Shown here: piece after piece, positions 1 to 9,008 of the stretch
How the letters are laid out: each line of letters starts with the position of its first letter
Position numbering within the stretch: position 1 is the stretch's first letter
DNA from: Aquimarina spongiae
GTDB lineage: Bacteria > Bacteroidota > Bacteroidia > Flavobacteriales > Flavobacteriaceae
Length of the DNA: 64,000 nt
Assembly: GCF_900141785.1 (NCBI RefSeq)
Contig: NZ_FQYP01000004.1
Location: 124,001 to 188,000 of the forward strand
Direction of reading: 5' to 3'
The notes under the pieces: model-generated
The model's database searches: none
What the model was told of the DNA's origin: nothing
The model's input: only the letters and a program-made list of their open reading frames with translations
Program-made: the position numbers and the translations under genes

Positions 1-2339
1 GCAGTACTTCGTACTGAAGGACCATTACCTGATCCGTCTGCATTTTCTTCTAGGTTACCACTAATATTGGTCCATGTCTCTCCTGCATCTTCAGTTATAA
101 ATACACTAGGAATACCATAGTTTGAGAACGTAAGAATAACACGGTCTGAATTAGAAGGATCTACATTGATATCATTAACAAAACCAGCGGGCAATCCTTT
201 TCCTGTAATGATATCTACAGCTTCCTGACCATCTACATTAGAATTGTCCATTCTAAATACTTGCCCATTATTTGTACCATAATATAATCTATTGGCAACT
301 GGAAATTTAGATAAATCCAATGCTGTAATTGTTGCTCCAGCAACAGTAGCAGTTTCCAAATTCACCCAATTTACTGTAGTTGGTGCATTAAAAAACTCTG
401 GGATATCATCTAAGTCATTATTCCTCCATATTGTATTTCCAACAGGCATATACATCACGTTATCATTTAGAGGATCTAAAATAAAAGGATTGATAAACGA
501 AAATCCGGTTGCACCTGCAGGTGCTACTCTGCTAAAAGAAACTCTATTTCCGTCTTCATCAAGATTAAGACGACGAACACCTCCATTTTGAGAAGATACG
601 TAAAAAGTTCTGCCGTTGTCGGCAATCGCGCTATAGGCTCCATCTGCTCCTAATTGCTCTAACCATGGGTCTGATGGATTAGTCGAGTTGGTAAACCAAG
701 TACCATTATCCTGAAATCCAGCAATAAGGTTTTCATTCTCGCTTTCCGGATCGAAAGCCACATGGTACGGGTGTGTAGTTACGTAATCATTGTTTAATGA
801 TTCCCATGTTACTTGTTCTGCATCACCGTTAACTACTGTGATATCTTCTGTTAAAGACAGTCCACCATCATGACCTGCAATGGCTCTATTAGGGTTTGAT
901 GGGAAAAATACTAAGGCATGCTGATCTGCATGTTGATTGGTATACGATGCTCCTCTACCAACAGTATTCAATAAAACATCTAATTCACCAGGTCCGTTTC
1001 CTCCTATCCAGGTTTCTGCTCCTGCTGGAGTTGTAAATCCTGTAGTCGATCTGTATAAACACGTACCTCCTACAAATACAATATTAGATTGCGTAGGGTG
1101 CACTTGGCATACCATATTATAACCTCCTTGAAGTTCCAGATCACCAAGACCAAAATTAATAGGAATTGTAAATGGTAAATTTGCAGTAAGATCCACCCAA
1201 GCTTCTTCTAGCGTAGGAGCCGACGCATCATATCTGAATAAAACAGCTTGATTAGCTGGATTTCTGTCTTGCGTAAAGAAATAAACCGTACTCTCATTAG
1301 AGTGGTCTATTCCGATTTTACTTCTTCCGTAAGCAGGAATGAAATTTGGAGGTGTGATGTTTGTCCATGTCTCTCCATTATCATTAGATGTCAAAAACCC
1401 AGTATTAGGAGCACCATTAGATGATGTTGAAGCATAAATAATACCTGTTGGGCTAATGCTCATTTCTGCGAAACTATCAAATCCAGTTTCCAGTACTTCC
1501 TCAAAAGAATTTCCTCCATCTTGAGATCTGAAAATCCCATTAAAAGTGGCAACAAATAAATCTCCATTCGTTGGGTTCATTACCAAATCATTGATAAGAT
1601 CAAAAGGAGACTCAAAAGTACCTACATTTTCGTTAAGGGTAGCTCTTAATTGCTCCCAGGTACGTCCTCCATCTTGAGATTTGAAAATTCCGTTCCCTTG
1701 GAAGAAAGCACCTCCCGCGCTAATACCACTTCCTCTACGCTCTCCTCCGGCGTAATACCAGGTAAAACCTCTACCTGGGCGAGGGTCTTGCACAATTGCA
1801 GTAACACTTGGGTTTTGAAAAGATCTTGTTACTTTTCTCCAAGTATTACCTCCATTTTGGGATCTCCAAACACCTCCAGAAACTCCTCCTGCCAGGATTA
1901 CATTTTCGTTATTGCGATCGATAGCAACCGCTCTGGTTCTACCCCCCACATTACCAGGACCTCTGTTTTTCCAGAATGAAAAACGTCCTCTTTTTGCAGA
2001 TTTTGCAGATTGCTGAAGGGATTTTTGAGAATCATCTCCAATAGCAATTTTACTTGAAAATTCAATTTCCGCATTTCGAATTCCTGCAGGAATTACTCCG
2101 GTATTTGGATCCTTTTGTCGCTCAGTCTCCCATTTAAATCGCTCCATCGCATCATCCATTTTAAGCTGGATATTACGGTAATCTAGCGAACCTGCATCAC
2201 TACTAAAAACCTTTTGGTTTTTTAGTGTTGGTTTGGCCTGAGTTTTGAGAGTTGGTTGTTGGGCATAGGTGATTGTCGTAGCTCCCAACATGGCTACAGC
2301 CCAAACAGAGTGTTTGAGCGAGAATAGCAATTTTTTCAT
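1..2339 (-). CDS. Secreted Asp-box (BNR/sortilin-like) beta-propeller protein, 3' end cut by window
   Basis: The frame opens at the ATG at 2339 and is still open at base 1 (about 779 codons), so the C-terminus lies outside the window. It starts with a signal peptide (MKKLLF... to TYAQQ). From about residue 125 follow repeated Asp-box motifs of the type RSQNGGNTW and RSQDGGRTW, which mark propeller blades in the sialidase/sortilin superfamily. It is visibly similar over the whole overlap to the complete neighbour at 3016-6711, including GGRTRA and the HADQH/HPDQH segment. By analogy it should end in a T9SS sorting domain. It is probably an exported or surface protein. Sialidase activity is not supported, since Asp boxes alone are structural. 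Confidence 0.85.
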   Translation of the reverse strand, partial: MKKLLFSLKHSVWAVAMLGATTITYAQQPTLKTQAKPTLKNQKVFSSDAGSLDYRNIQLKMDDAMERFKWETERQKDPNTGVIPAGIRNAEIEFSSKIAIGDDSQKSLQQSAKSAKRGRFSFWKNRGPGNVGGRTRAVAIDRNNENVILAGGVSGGVWRSQNGGNTWRKVTRSFQNPSVTAIVQDPRPGRGFTWYYAGGERRGSGISAGGAFFQGNGIFKSQDGGRTWEQLRATLNENVGTFESPFDLINDLVMNPTNGDLFVATFNGIFRSQDGGNSFEEVLETGFDSFAEMSISPTGIIYASTSSNGAPNTGFLTSNDNGETWTNITPPNFIPAYGRSKIGIDHSNESTVYFFTQDRNPANQAVLFRYDASAPTLEEAWVDLTANLPFTIPINFGLGDLELQGGYNMVCQVHPTQSNIVFVGGTCLYRSTTGFTTPAGAETWIGGNGPGELDVLLNTVGRGASYTNQHADQHALVFFPSNPNRAIAGHDGGLSLTEDITVVNGDAEQVTWESLNNDYVTTHPYHVAFDPESENENLIAGFQDNGTWFTNSTNPSDPWLEQLGADGAYSAIADNGRTFYVSSQNGGVRRLNLDEDGNRVSFSRVAPAGATGFSFINPFILDPLNDNVMYMPVGNTIWRNNDLDDIPEFFNAPTTVNWVNLETATVAGATITALDLSKFPVANRLYYGTNNGQVFRMDNSNVDGQEAVDIITGKGLPAGFVNDINVDPSNSDRVILTFSNYGIPSVFITEDAGETWTNISGNLEENADGSGNGPSVRST

Positions 2340-2367
2340 TTTATTAAACTGATTTGTGAGTAAGCGT

Positions 2368-2375
2368 CAAATCTA
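2368..2375 (-). promoter_or_regulatory. Bacteroidota -7 box (TAGATTTG)
   Basis: On the minus strand this reads TAGATTTG, matching TAnnTTTG. It lies 28 nt upstream of the ATG at 2339. The same box at the same distance precedes the paralogue at 6711. No clear TTTG -33 element is seen. Confidence 0.5.
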
Positions 2376-2487
2376 ACTTAATTTTTTCATAATTTTTCTT
2401 AAACTTTAAGAAAAATTGTGCTATCCGTTTATTTTTTTGTGAAAGCCTTTTGTCAAAGGGAAGAATCAAACCTTAAGGCACTCCACT

Positions 2488-2949
2488 TCATTGCTTTTTA
2501 CTTCCGTAACTCACAATTTCATAGGTTGTTTGATTAAAATCCTGACATAAAGTCTCTATAACCACCATAGATAGTTGTTTGTCCTTGGTCAAATCTTGCT
2601 GTATCACATCCCTGCTCAGCGTTTTATTTACAAAACCTAATTCGATCTCCTGCCCTATGGACAAAACGTTTACTATGGCTTGCCCTGACCCATTAATAGC
2701 GTCAATTTTAATCTTGACCACATCTTTGTAATTTCTACTACAAATGGTCTTTTCTTCTCCCACCGTCATAACAGTCGCTACAATATGTACAGTGCTTGGA
2801 TCGATTCGATCATAAACTACATCATCAAACTTTGGTTTTTCCACTACAGCCGGTTTTGTTTTTTTGGTTGGTTCTTGTTCTTGTGCAACGGTGTTAGTCT
2901 TGCAAGATACAAGTGCAATCACTACCAAAATATATACTATCCTTTTCAT
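2488..2949 (-). CDS. Small predicted lipoprotein, function unknown
   Basis: The protein has 153 residues when started at the ATG at 2949. A longer reading from a TTG at 2985 adds 12 residues that overlap the upstream terminator, and it would spoil the signal peptide. MKRIVYILVVIALVSCK is a lipoprotein signal with lipobox LVSC and the lipidated Cys at residue 16. A linker rich in E, K, P and T precedes a compact domain of about 100 residues with beta character. It has two internal Cys, in ICSRN and LCQDF, which may form a disulfide. I recognise no family. It sits between the two giant Asp-box paralogues on the same strand. Confidence 0.75.
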   Translation of the reverse strand: MKRIVYILVVIALVSCKTNTVAQEQEPTKKTKPAVVEKPKFDDVVYDRIDPSTVHIVATVMTVGEEKTICSRNYKDVVKIKIDAINGSGQAIVNVLSIGQEIELGFVNKTLSRDVIQQDLTKDKQLSMVVIETLCQDFNQTTYEIVSYGSKKQ

Positions 2950-2963
2950 GTTTGGTAAAATAA

Positions 2964-2994
2964 AAAAAGGAGCTGAGAATATCAACTCCTTTTT
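2964..2994 (-). terminator. Rho-independent terminator after the 1231-aa Asp-box gene
   Basis: A 9-bp stem AAAAAGGAG/CTCCTTTTT has a 13-nt loop. On the minus strand a T-rich tract follows it. It begins about 20 nt after the stop at 3016 and separates that gene from the lipoprotein starting at 2949. Confidence 0.7.
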
Positions 2995-3015
2995 GTTTTA
3001 ATATGCTTAATTAAC

Positions 3016-6000
3016 TTATCTTTTTACGAGTTTGAGCGTTCTATTCAAGCTACCTGAAACTTGCGCAAAATAGAAGCCTGATCCAAGGTTTGATGCATCC
3101 CAAGCAAATCTAGCATTCGGATCTAAATCACTTTGCTGATATACCAAGTTACCTGTGATATCAAAAATGTTTATGGAGATCTTACCATTTGCGTTAAGGC
3201 TCTTCAGGTTAAATGTAAAATCACCTTGTGACGGATTTGGCCAAACCAATGCATTAAACTTGCTTTCTAGTGTAGTTAATGGCTCGGGATCCTTGGTTTC
3301 TGATCCTACTGGTTCAGAAAGATCATTAAGGTCTCCAAAAATTTGGAAAATCTGATCTAATGAATCTGCACCGAATGCTGTTGAAGCTGGAGTCCAATCA
3401 GTTGCTCCTGTTCCAAATAAATTCAGCTCGTCTCTAAAGTGTGTCTCTTGGCCAATACCTCCGGCCTGAGCTCCCCAGAACCATTGGGTATTATTTGGTG
3501 CAAATGCCAAATTAGCATATACCGTTAACCAATAATCTCCGCTTGTTAACTCAACTGGCTCAGGAAGTAAAATATTCATGTTTAAATCTGTAGGATCCGA
3601 AATCGGAGTAAGCTGACCACTATTGTATACCTCTGCACCAGGAATCCCTCCGTTATTTTCGTAGATAACTACAGTAGCATTATCCAAAATAGGAGAATTA
3701 AGTCCTCCTCCAAATGCCAGTATTCTCTCTACCGTCCAAGAAGCTTGTTCTGGCACGGTAAAATCATCTGAGGATTGTGCCAAGGCTCCAAAATCTAAAA
3801 AGTTTTGAGATGGATAATTTCTAACCTGACCTGCAATTTGTTCATAAATAGCAAATTCTAATACGTTTACAGTAAATCCTTCTGCCACTTGTTCTTCTCC
3901 AGAAGTAGCAATCAATCCAATAGTTGCCTGACCCAAGCTATCCGGTGCAAAAGAAAGATTAAGAACATCTCCCTCTTGGGTTACCGTTACTAATTCAGGA
4001 TTTGAGTTGGTCAACTCAATATTAATCGGCGCTCCTGTAGAGCTTACAAAAAGATCGGCAACGTTTACCTGCACATCTTCGCTATTTTCTGGAAGACGTA
4101 AATCATCCAACAAATAAGCTACGCTTAATGTAGATTCTGGTTGCTCATTAAAGATTGGAAATCTCGCACTAAACAATCCATTTCCATGCACTGCCAAAGC
4201 GATAAACCCATCGTCACGAGTTACTACTTCGTCTGCCACAGCATTACCAATTGCAAAAGACTCTTTGATCCATCTTGTGTTTTCACCATTTAATCTATTT
4301 GTATAATATAGACCTGTACTGGTAGCGGCAAATACTCGTTGTAATCGAGATCCAAAAAATCCTTGACTACTTCCAAAGAATGCCGTACTCCTTACTGAAG
4401 GACCATTTCCTGATCCATCTGGATTTTCCTCTAAATTACCACTAATATTTGTCCAGGTATCTCCTCCATCTTCAGTAAGAAATATACTGATCACTCTATA
4501 GTTTGAAAAAGTAACAATTACACGATCAGCGTTGGAAGGATCCACATTAATGTCATTAACAAATCCTCCTTCTGGCAATCCTTTACCTTCAGAAACATTA
4601 ATAACGGGCTGATTATCTAGGTTGGCATTGTCCATTCTAAAGATTTGCCCCGCATTAGTACCGTAATACAATCTATTTGCCACCGGGAATTTTGAAAGTC
4701 CTAAAGAACTTACTGTAGTTCCTACCGGAGTATCAGAATTTGTTAGGCCTACCCAATTTACTGAAGTATTTGCATTAATAAACAAAGGAATTTCATCTAA
4801 GTTGTTGTTTCTCCAAACACGATTACCCGCCGGTAAATACATGATTCTCTCATCATTAGGATCTAGATAAAATTGTGTTACAAAAGGAAACCCGGTTGCT
4901 CCTGCAGGAGTCACTCTTGCAAAGGATTCAAAAGCGCCTTCTTCATCAAAGTTAAATCTAAAAAGAGTTCCAAATTGAGCTGTTACGTATCTAGTCCTTC
5001 CTTCGTTGGCAATTGCTGAAAAACAACCATCTCCTCCAAAATCTTCTTCCCAGGGTGCAATACCATCGGTAGAGTTTGTAAACCAGGTACCGTTATCCTG
5101 AAATCCTGCTACCAAATCATCGCTATTACCACTTGGGTCAAAAGCCACATGATACGGCTGCGTAGTTAAATATCCATTACTTAGATCAGTCCATGCAACA
5201 GGCTCTGCTCCGGGATTTTCGGCAGTGATGTCTTCAGAAAGAGCAACTCCGCCATCATTTCCTGATAACACCCGATTCGGATTAGAAGGGAAAAATACTA
5301 AGGTATGTTGGTCAGGATGCTGATTCGTATATTGTGGAAAGCTGCCAGGATTTGTTGGGCTATATCCAGCAATCCAGCTTCCTATTGCTACCGGCGAAGT
5401 AAATCCATCTGTAGATCGATATAAGTTAGTACCACCAACAAACATTAAGTTTGAGTCTCCCGGGCTTATTTCCAAAACCATATTATATCCTCCTTGTAAG
5501 TTAAATGTTCCTCCTCCGGAACCGAAATTTACTGGAAGATTAGCACTTAGATCTGTCCACGCTTCTTCTGGAGAAGCTGCAGCAGCATCGTATTTCAATA
5601 AGAAGGCAGGACCTCCTGGACCAACGTTTTGAGCAAAGAAATACACGGCATTCTCATTAGCCGGATCTGCTTTCATAATTGTTCTTCCTATAGTTGCAGG
5701 AAGGAATTCTGGAGTAATACTTTCCCAAGTATCTCCACCGTCGGTTGAAGTAAAGAATCCTTCATTTGGAGCACTTCCCGAATCCAAGGTAGCATATAAC
5801 TGTCCATTTGAAGTGGCTATTACCTCAGCCTTCACGTCGAATCCTCCAGATAGTACTTCTTCAAAAGTTCTACCATCATCTTGCGATCTTTGTACACCAG
5901 TAATAGTACCTGCATACAAATCTCCGTTGGTAGGATCAATCGCAATAGAGTTGATCAAATCCAATGGACCAAAAGCTCGAACATCACCATCGCTAGATGC

Positions 6001-6711
6001 TTCCAGCAATCTCCAGCTTCTTCCATTGTTTACAGATCTGTAAATACCGGTTCCCTGAAAGAATGCACCACTAGCTCCTGCAGAGTTTCCTAAGCGTTCA
6101 CCAGTAGCATAATACCAGATTCTATGTTTTCCTGGTCTTGGATCTTGGATGATATCAGTAATACTTGGAGATTCTCTACGGCTGGAAACTCTGCTCCAGG
6201 TTTCACCACCGTTTGAAGAACGCCATAAACCACCAGATACACCACCTGCGAAAATGATGTTCTCGTTAGTACGATCAATTGCCAGTGCACGTGTTCTACC
6301 TCCTACATTGAAAGGACCTCGATTTTCCCAATACTGAAATCTTCTAAATTTACCAGAAGATTTTGCATTAACAGATTGCTTAAGCTCTGTACCTACAGGG
6401 ATATTTTTGGAATAACTGATTTCTAAATCTCTTATTCCCAGAGGGATTTCGCCTGTGCTAGGATCATTGAGTCGACTTAACTCATAATTCATTCGATCAA
6501 CCGCGCGATCACCTACCGTTTGGATCTTTGTTTCCTTGGCTCCGTGTTTACTATCGTAAACTTTGGATTGTTTGTAGAGCGCGTGACCCTTCACTAATTG
6601 ATCTGCTTGTGTTTTCAGACCTTTAACTTGTTGAGCTTGTAAAGAAGCTACCATCCCGAATAGGGATAAAGCCCAAACGGAACGTTTGAGACAGAGTAAA
6701 AAAGTTTTCAT
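3016..6711 (-). CDS. Large secreted Asp-box beta-propeller protein with T9SS type A sorting domain
   Basis: The protein has 1231 residues with a signal peptide ending near residue 27 (SLQAQQ). Asp-box motifs appear at about 164-172 (RSSNGGETW), 225-233, 275-283 and 321-329, with more later (EDGGDTW near 745). This indicates one or two sortilin/YCF48-like propellers. A beta-sandwich-like stretch sits around 870-960. The last 75 or so residues (WPNPSQGDF... FDITGN... GSGFYFAQV... LKLVKR) are a typical type A T9SS C-terminal sorting domain. The protein is therefore exported through the outer membrane and released or anchored. Its catalytic role, if any, is unknown. It is the tandem paralogue of the truncated gene at 1-2339. 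Confidence 0.92.
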   Translation of the reverse strand: MKTFLLCLKRSVWALSLFGMVASLQAQQVKGLKTQADQLVKGHALYKQSKVYDSKHGAKETKIQTVGDRAVDRMNYELSRLNDPSTGEIPLGIRDLEISYSKNIPVGTELKQSVNAKSSGKFRRFQYWENRGPFNVGGRTRALAIDRTNENIIFAGGVSGGLWRSSNGGETWSRVSSRRESPSITDIIQDPRPGKHRIWYYATGERLGNSAGASGAFFQGTGIYRSVNNGRSWRLLEASSDGDVRAFGPLDLINSIAIDPTNGDLYAGTITGVQRSQDDGRTFEEVLSGGFDVKAEVIATSNGQLYATLDSGSAPNEGFFTSTDGGDTWESITPEFLPATIGRTIMKADPANENAVYFFAQNVGPGGPAFLLKYDAAAASPEEAWTDLSANLPVNFGSGGGTFNLQGGYNMVLEISPGDSNLMFVGGTNLYRSTDGFTSPVAIGSWIAGYSPTNPGSFPQYTNQHPDQHTLVFFPSNPNRVLSGNDGGVALSEDITAENPGAEPVAWTDLSNGYLTTQPYHVAFDPSGNSDDLVAGFQDNGTWFTNSTDGIAPWEEDFGGDGCFSAIANEGRTRYVTAQFGTLFRFNFDEEGAFESFARVTPAGATGFPFVTQFYLDPNDERIMYLPAGNRVWRNNNLDEIPLFINANTSVNWVGLTNSDTPVGTTVSSLGLSKFPVANRLYYGTNAGQIFRMDNANLDNQPVINVSEGKGLPEGGFVNDINVDPSNADRVIVTFSNYRVISIFLTEDGGDTWTNISGNLEENPDGSGNGPSVRSTAFFGSSQGFFGSRLQRVFAATSTGLYYTNRLNGENTRWIKESFAIGNAVADEVVTRDDGFIALAVHGNGLFSARFPIFNEQPESTLSVAYLLDDLRLPENSEDVQVNVADLFVSSTGAPINIELTNSNPELVTVTQEGDVLNLSFAPDSLGQATIGLIATSGEEQVAEGFTVNVLEFAIYEQIAGQVRNYPSQNFLDFGALAQSSDDFTVPEQASWTVERILAFGGGLNSPILDNATVVIYENNGGIPGAEVYNSGQLTPISDPTDLNMNILLPEPVELTSGDYWLTVYANLAFAPNNTQWFWGAQAGGIGQETHFRDELNLFGTGATDWTPASTAFGADSLDQIFQIFGDLNDLSEPVGSETKDPEPLTTLESKFNALVWPNPSQGDFTFNLKSLNANGKISINIFDITGNLVYQQSDLDPNARFAWDASNLGSGFYFAQVSGSLNRTLKLVKR

Positions 6712-6739
6712 TTTATTAAGCTGATTTGTGAGTAATTCT

Positions 6740-6747
6740 CAAATCTA
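6740..6747 (-). promoter_or_regulatory. Bacteroidota -7 box (TAGATTTG)
   Basis: TAGATTTG on the minus strand lies 28 nt upstream of the ATG at 6711. Box and spacing are identical to those of the paralogue (2368-2375). The intervening leader is also conserved (CACAAATCAG, then TAATAAAATG). Confidence 0.55.
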
Positions 6748-6798
6748 ACCTAAATTTTTGAGATTTTTTCTTAAAATTTTAGAAAAATTAACAGAATA

Positions 6799-7173
6799 TT
6801 ACTTTTTCTGCAAAACTACGCTCACTTTTTCGGTGATTACATGGCAAGCATCTTCTTCTACGATGGTAGGTTCAGCAGTAGTGCTATCATTATACCCTTC
6901 CTTTGTGGCTGTAATTATGTATGTACCAACACGTTCGTAGGCGCCAACAAAAGTTCCGGTTCCTTCGATATGGATCAATGTTTCGGTATATTGACCATCA
7001 ACAACCACAACATTTACTCCTTCGGTAATAGGATCTCCATTTATTCCATCTGTTACGGTCACCTCTAGTCCAGGACGTAAGTCTTCTGTACAAAAAATAG
7101 GATCATCAGTGGAATCGTCATCATTACATCCAAAAAAAGCAACGGTCAACAGGATTACAAAAAGTTTTTTCAT
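6799..7173 (-). CDS. Small lipoprotein with carboxypeptidase-regulatory-like (Ig-like) domain
   Basis: The protein has 124 residues. MKKLFVILLTVAFFGCNDDD is a lipoprotein signal, lipobox FFGC, with Cys16 followed by an acidic run that could help direct surface export in Bacteroidota. The rest (LEVTVTDGINGDPITEGVNV, then GTFVGAYERVGTYIITATKEGY) resembles the beta-sandwich of carboxypeptidase regulatory-like domains, commonly a binding or structural module. It is an orphan gene between two large secreted-protein genes. The specific role is unknown. Confidence 0.75.
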   Translation of the reverse strand: MKKLFVILLTVAFFGCNDDDSTDDPIFCTEDLRPGLEVTVTDGINGDPITEGVNVVVVDGQYTETLIHIEGTGTFVGAYERVGTYIITATKEGYNDSTTAEPTIVEEDACHVITEKVSVVLQKK

Positions 7174-7272
7174 CTTAATTAATTATTGTCATTTCTACTA
7201 TCGTTAATTAGATGTTACCCTGACTGAATGGTTGCGTTGTGTTGCAATTCCTGAAAGCCGTGACCAAAAAGC

Positions 7273-8838
7273 TTAGTTAATTATCATTCGTTTAAAAGTA
7301 ACGATTTGATCATTAAAACACATCGCATAAACATATGTCCCCGAAGGTATAGAACTATACTGTATTTTGAGGGTATTGCCGCCTGATTTTAATTTTTCAT
7401 ACACCTTTATTTGTCTACCATTTAAATCAAAAATTTTGATGCTTGCACGTTGCTCATACCCTTTTGGAATGGTATAAGAAATTATAGAGGAAGTTGTAAA
7501 CGGATTAGGGATATTTTGAGATAGTGCAAATCCTTTTGAAAAAAAACTCTGATCTTCATTTCTATTACTAGTATTTCCAGTTGTTAAATGAACTATTGCC
7601 GATAACTGTTCTTTCAGTTTTTCATTTTCTTTCTTCAATTCCTTAACTGCCTCAATAAGTACAGGAATCAGACCTTGATAGTTTATAGCCGTATGTTCCT
7701 TATTGTTTTTTACCAAAGCAGGGAACACATTTCGCAACTCATTGGCATCCAAAATATATTGCTTTTCCTGTCTGGCTTTTTGATTATCTCTTTCTACTGT
7801 GATTGTTTGTTCTATGCTATTAATCATTTGAAGCTTACCAATTGGATCTTTTAATGAACTAACATTATTTTTGGTTCGGAAAACACTACCGCCTTGATTA
7901 CTTACCCAAACTCCTGTGGTATACGCATCTCCGTTTACATATAACCTGTAGCCAAAATTAGAAGTACTATTAATAGAAACATTACCAGTGCTGAAATCTC
8001 CATAGATCAAAGGTGTTCTGTTTACGTCACCGTCCTGGATTACTAACTTATTACTTACATCTCCTGTCCAGGTAGCTACATTCCCGATCATCACATTATG
8101 ACTGCCCGTAAGAATGCCATTACCGGCGCCACTACCCAAGAACACATTATAACTTCCGGTTGTATTAAATGATCCAGTTCTGTAACCAATAAATGTATTT
8201 CTTTCTCCTGATTGATTTGCTAATCCCGTATAGGCACCTAAAAAAGTGTTGTAATTGGCCTGGTTATCAACTCCTGAAGCAGCGCCCAAAAAAGTATTCT
8301 CTTCACCAAATCTATTTTGTTCGCCGGCAGCATTACCAATAAATGTGTTAAGATTACCCCTAAAGTTCATGCTACCCGATCTATTCCCCAAAAATACATT
8401 TTCATTGCCATCGTAATTCTCTCTACCAGATTCATTACCGATAAATACATTAAAGAAAGCGTTACTACCAGAACCCGACCGGTGTCCTATAAAAACATTT
8501 TGAGCACCATTTGCATTATTCACTCCAGATGCTCTTCCGATAAAAACATTCTGTCTTCCACTAGTTGTAAATGCTCCACTTTGGAGTCCCAAAAATACGT
8601 TGTCATAGCCTATCGTATTCCTTGCTCCTGCTTCAAACCCTAAAAATGTATTAGCATTTGCAGTGACCACATTTCCTGCTTCATAACCGATAGAAGTATT
8701 ACCAAAACCACTATTACCAGCATTATAACCAAGATTGGTATTGGCCCCATTGGCAACTATCTTATTTTTGGCTAACTGATCAGGCTCTTGTGCATGTAAT
8801 TGAGAGATTACAAAAAATAAAACGATAAGTTTTTTCAT
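7273..8838 (-). CDS. T9SS-secreted protein with 13 short head-type repeats and degenerate S74-like chaperone domain
   Basis: Started at the ATG at 8838 (MKKLIVLFFVISQLHAQ, a signal peptide), the protein has 521 residues. An upstream TTG at 8862 would add 8 residues ahead of the signal and is rejected. Residues 47-252 hold 13 copies of an N-[VT]-F-[IL]-G motif spaced 16-17 residues apart, with intervening SG and NxxG. This suggests a beta-solenoid or trimeric beta-roll. Residues about 325-410 (SSLKDPIGKL, ELRNVFPALV, LIPVLIEAVKELKKENEKL) resemble the intramolecular chaperone (peptidase S74) of phage tailspikes, ending in a coiled coil. The usual S74 Ser/Lys context looks degraded. The last 75 residues are a T9SS type A sorting domain. 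A surface fibre or adhesin is likely. Confidence 0.85.
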   Translation of the reverse strand: MKKLIVLFFVISQLHAQEPDQLAKNKIVANGANTNLGYNAGNSGFGNTSIGYEAGNVVTANANTFLGFEAGARNTIGYDNVFLGLQSGAFTTSGRQNVFIGRASGVNNANGAQNVFIGHRSGSGSNAFFNVFIGNESGRENYDGNENVFLGNRSGSMNFRGNLNTFIGNAAGEQNRFGEENTFLGAASGVDNQANYNTFLGAYTGLANQSGERNTFIGYRTGSFNTTGSYNVFLGSGAGNGILTGSHNVMIGNVATWTGDVSNKLVIQDGDVNRTPLIYGDFSTGNVSINSTSNFGYRLYVNGDAYTTGVWVSNQGGSVFRTKNNVSSLKDPIGKLQMINSIEQTITVERDNQKARQEKQYILDANELRNVFPALVKNNKEHTAINYQGLIPVLIEAVKELKKENEKLKEQLSAIVHLTTGNTSNRNEDQSFFSKGFALSQNIPNPFTTSSIISYTIPKGYEQRASIKIFDLNGRQIKVYEKLKSGGNTLKIQYSSIPSGTYVYAMCFNDQIVTFKRMIIN

Positions 8839-8951
8839 TGTGTAAGGATTTATTAATCCCACAATATTAATTGTATCTCTTTTAATTTAAAAAAAGTAAA
8901 GGTCTCATTATCTTGAATTTATCGTTAATTTCTCTAGTAAGCGGATACTAA

Positions 8952-8981
8952 AAAAGCACCTCAATCAAATGAGATGCTTTT
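8952..8981 (-). terminator. Terminator downstream of the aldehyde dehydrogenase gene
   Basis: A 12-bp stem with one mismatch (AAAAGCATCTCA paired with TGAGGTGCTTTT in minus-strand reading) has a 6-nt loop and a trailing T run. It lies about 28 nt past the stop at 9009. Confidence 0.65.
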
Positions 8982-9008
8982 AACCATATATTTTATGTTC
9001 AATACTCT

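Noticed and set aside
3155..6337. Plus-strand open frames opposite the 1231-aa gene
   Set aside because: They lie wholly within a clear coding gene on the other strand, carry no domain, and follow from its composition.
1..6711. Sialidases
   Set aside because: Asp-box motifs are structural. The arginine triad and catalytic Tyr/Glu/Asp of sialidases could not be identified.
8080..8720. Short repeats every 48-51 bases that could look like a CRISPR array
   Set aside because: They encode the N-[VT]-F-[IL]-G protein repeats in frame, vary in sequence, and there are no cas genes.
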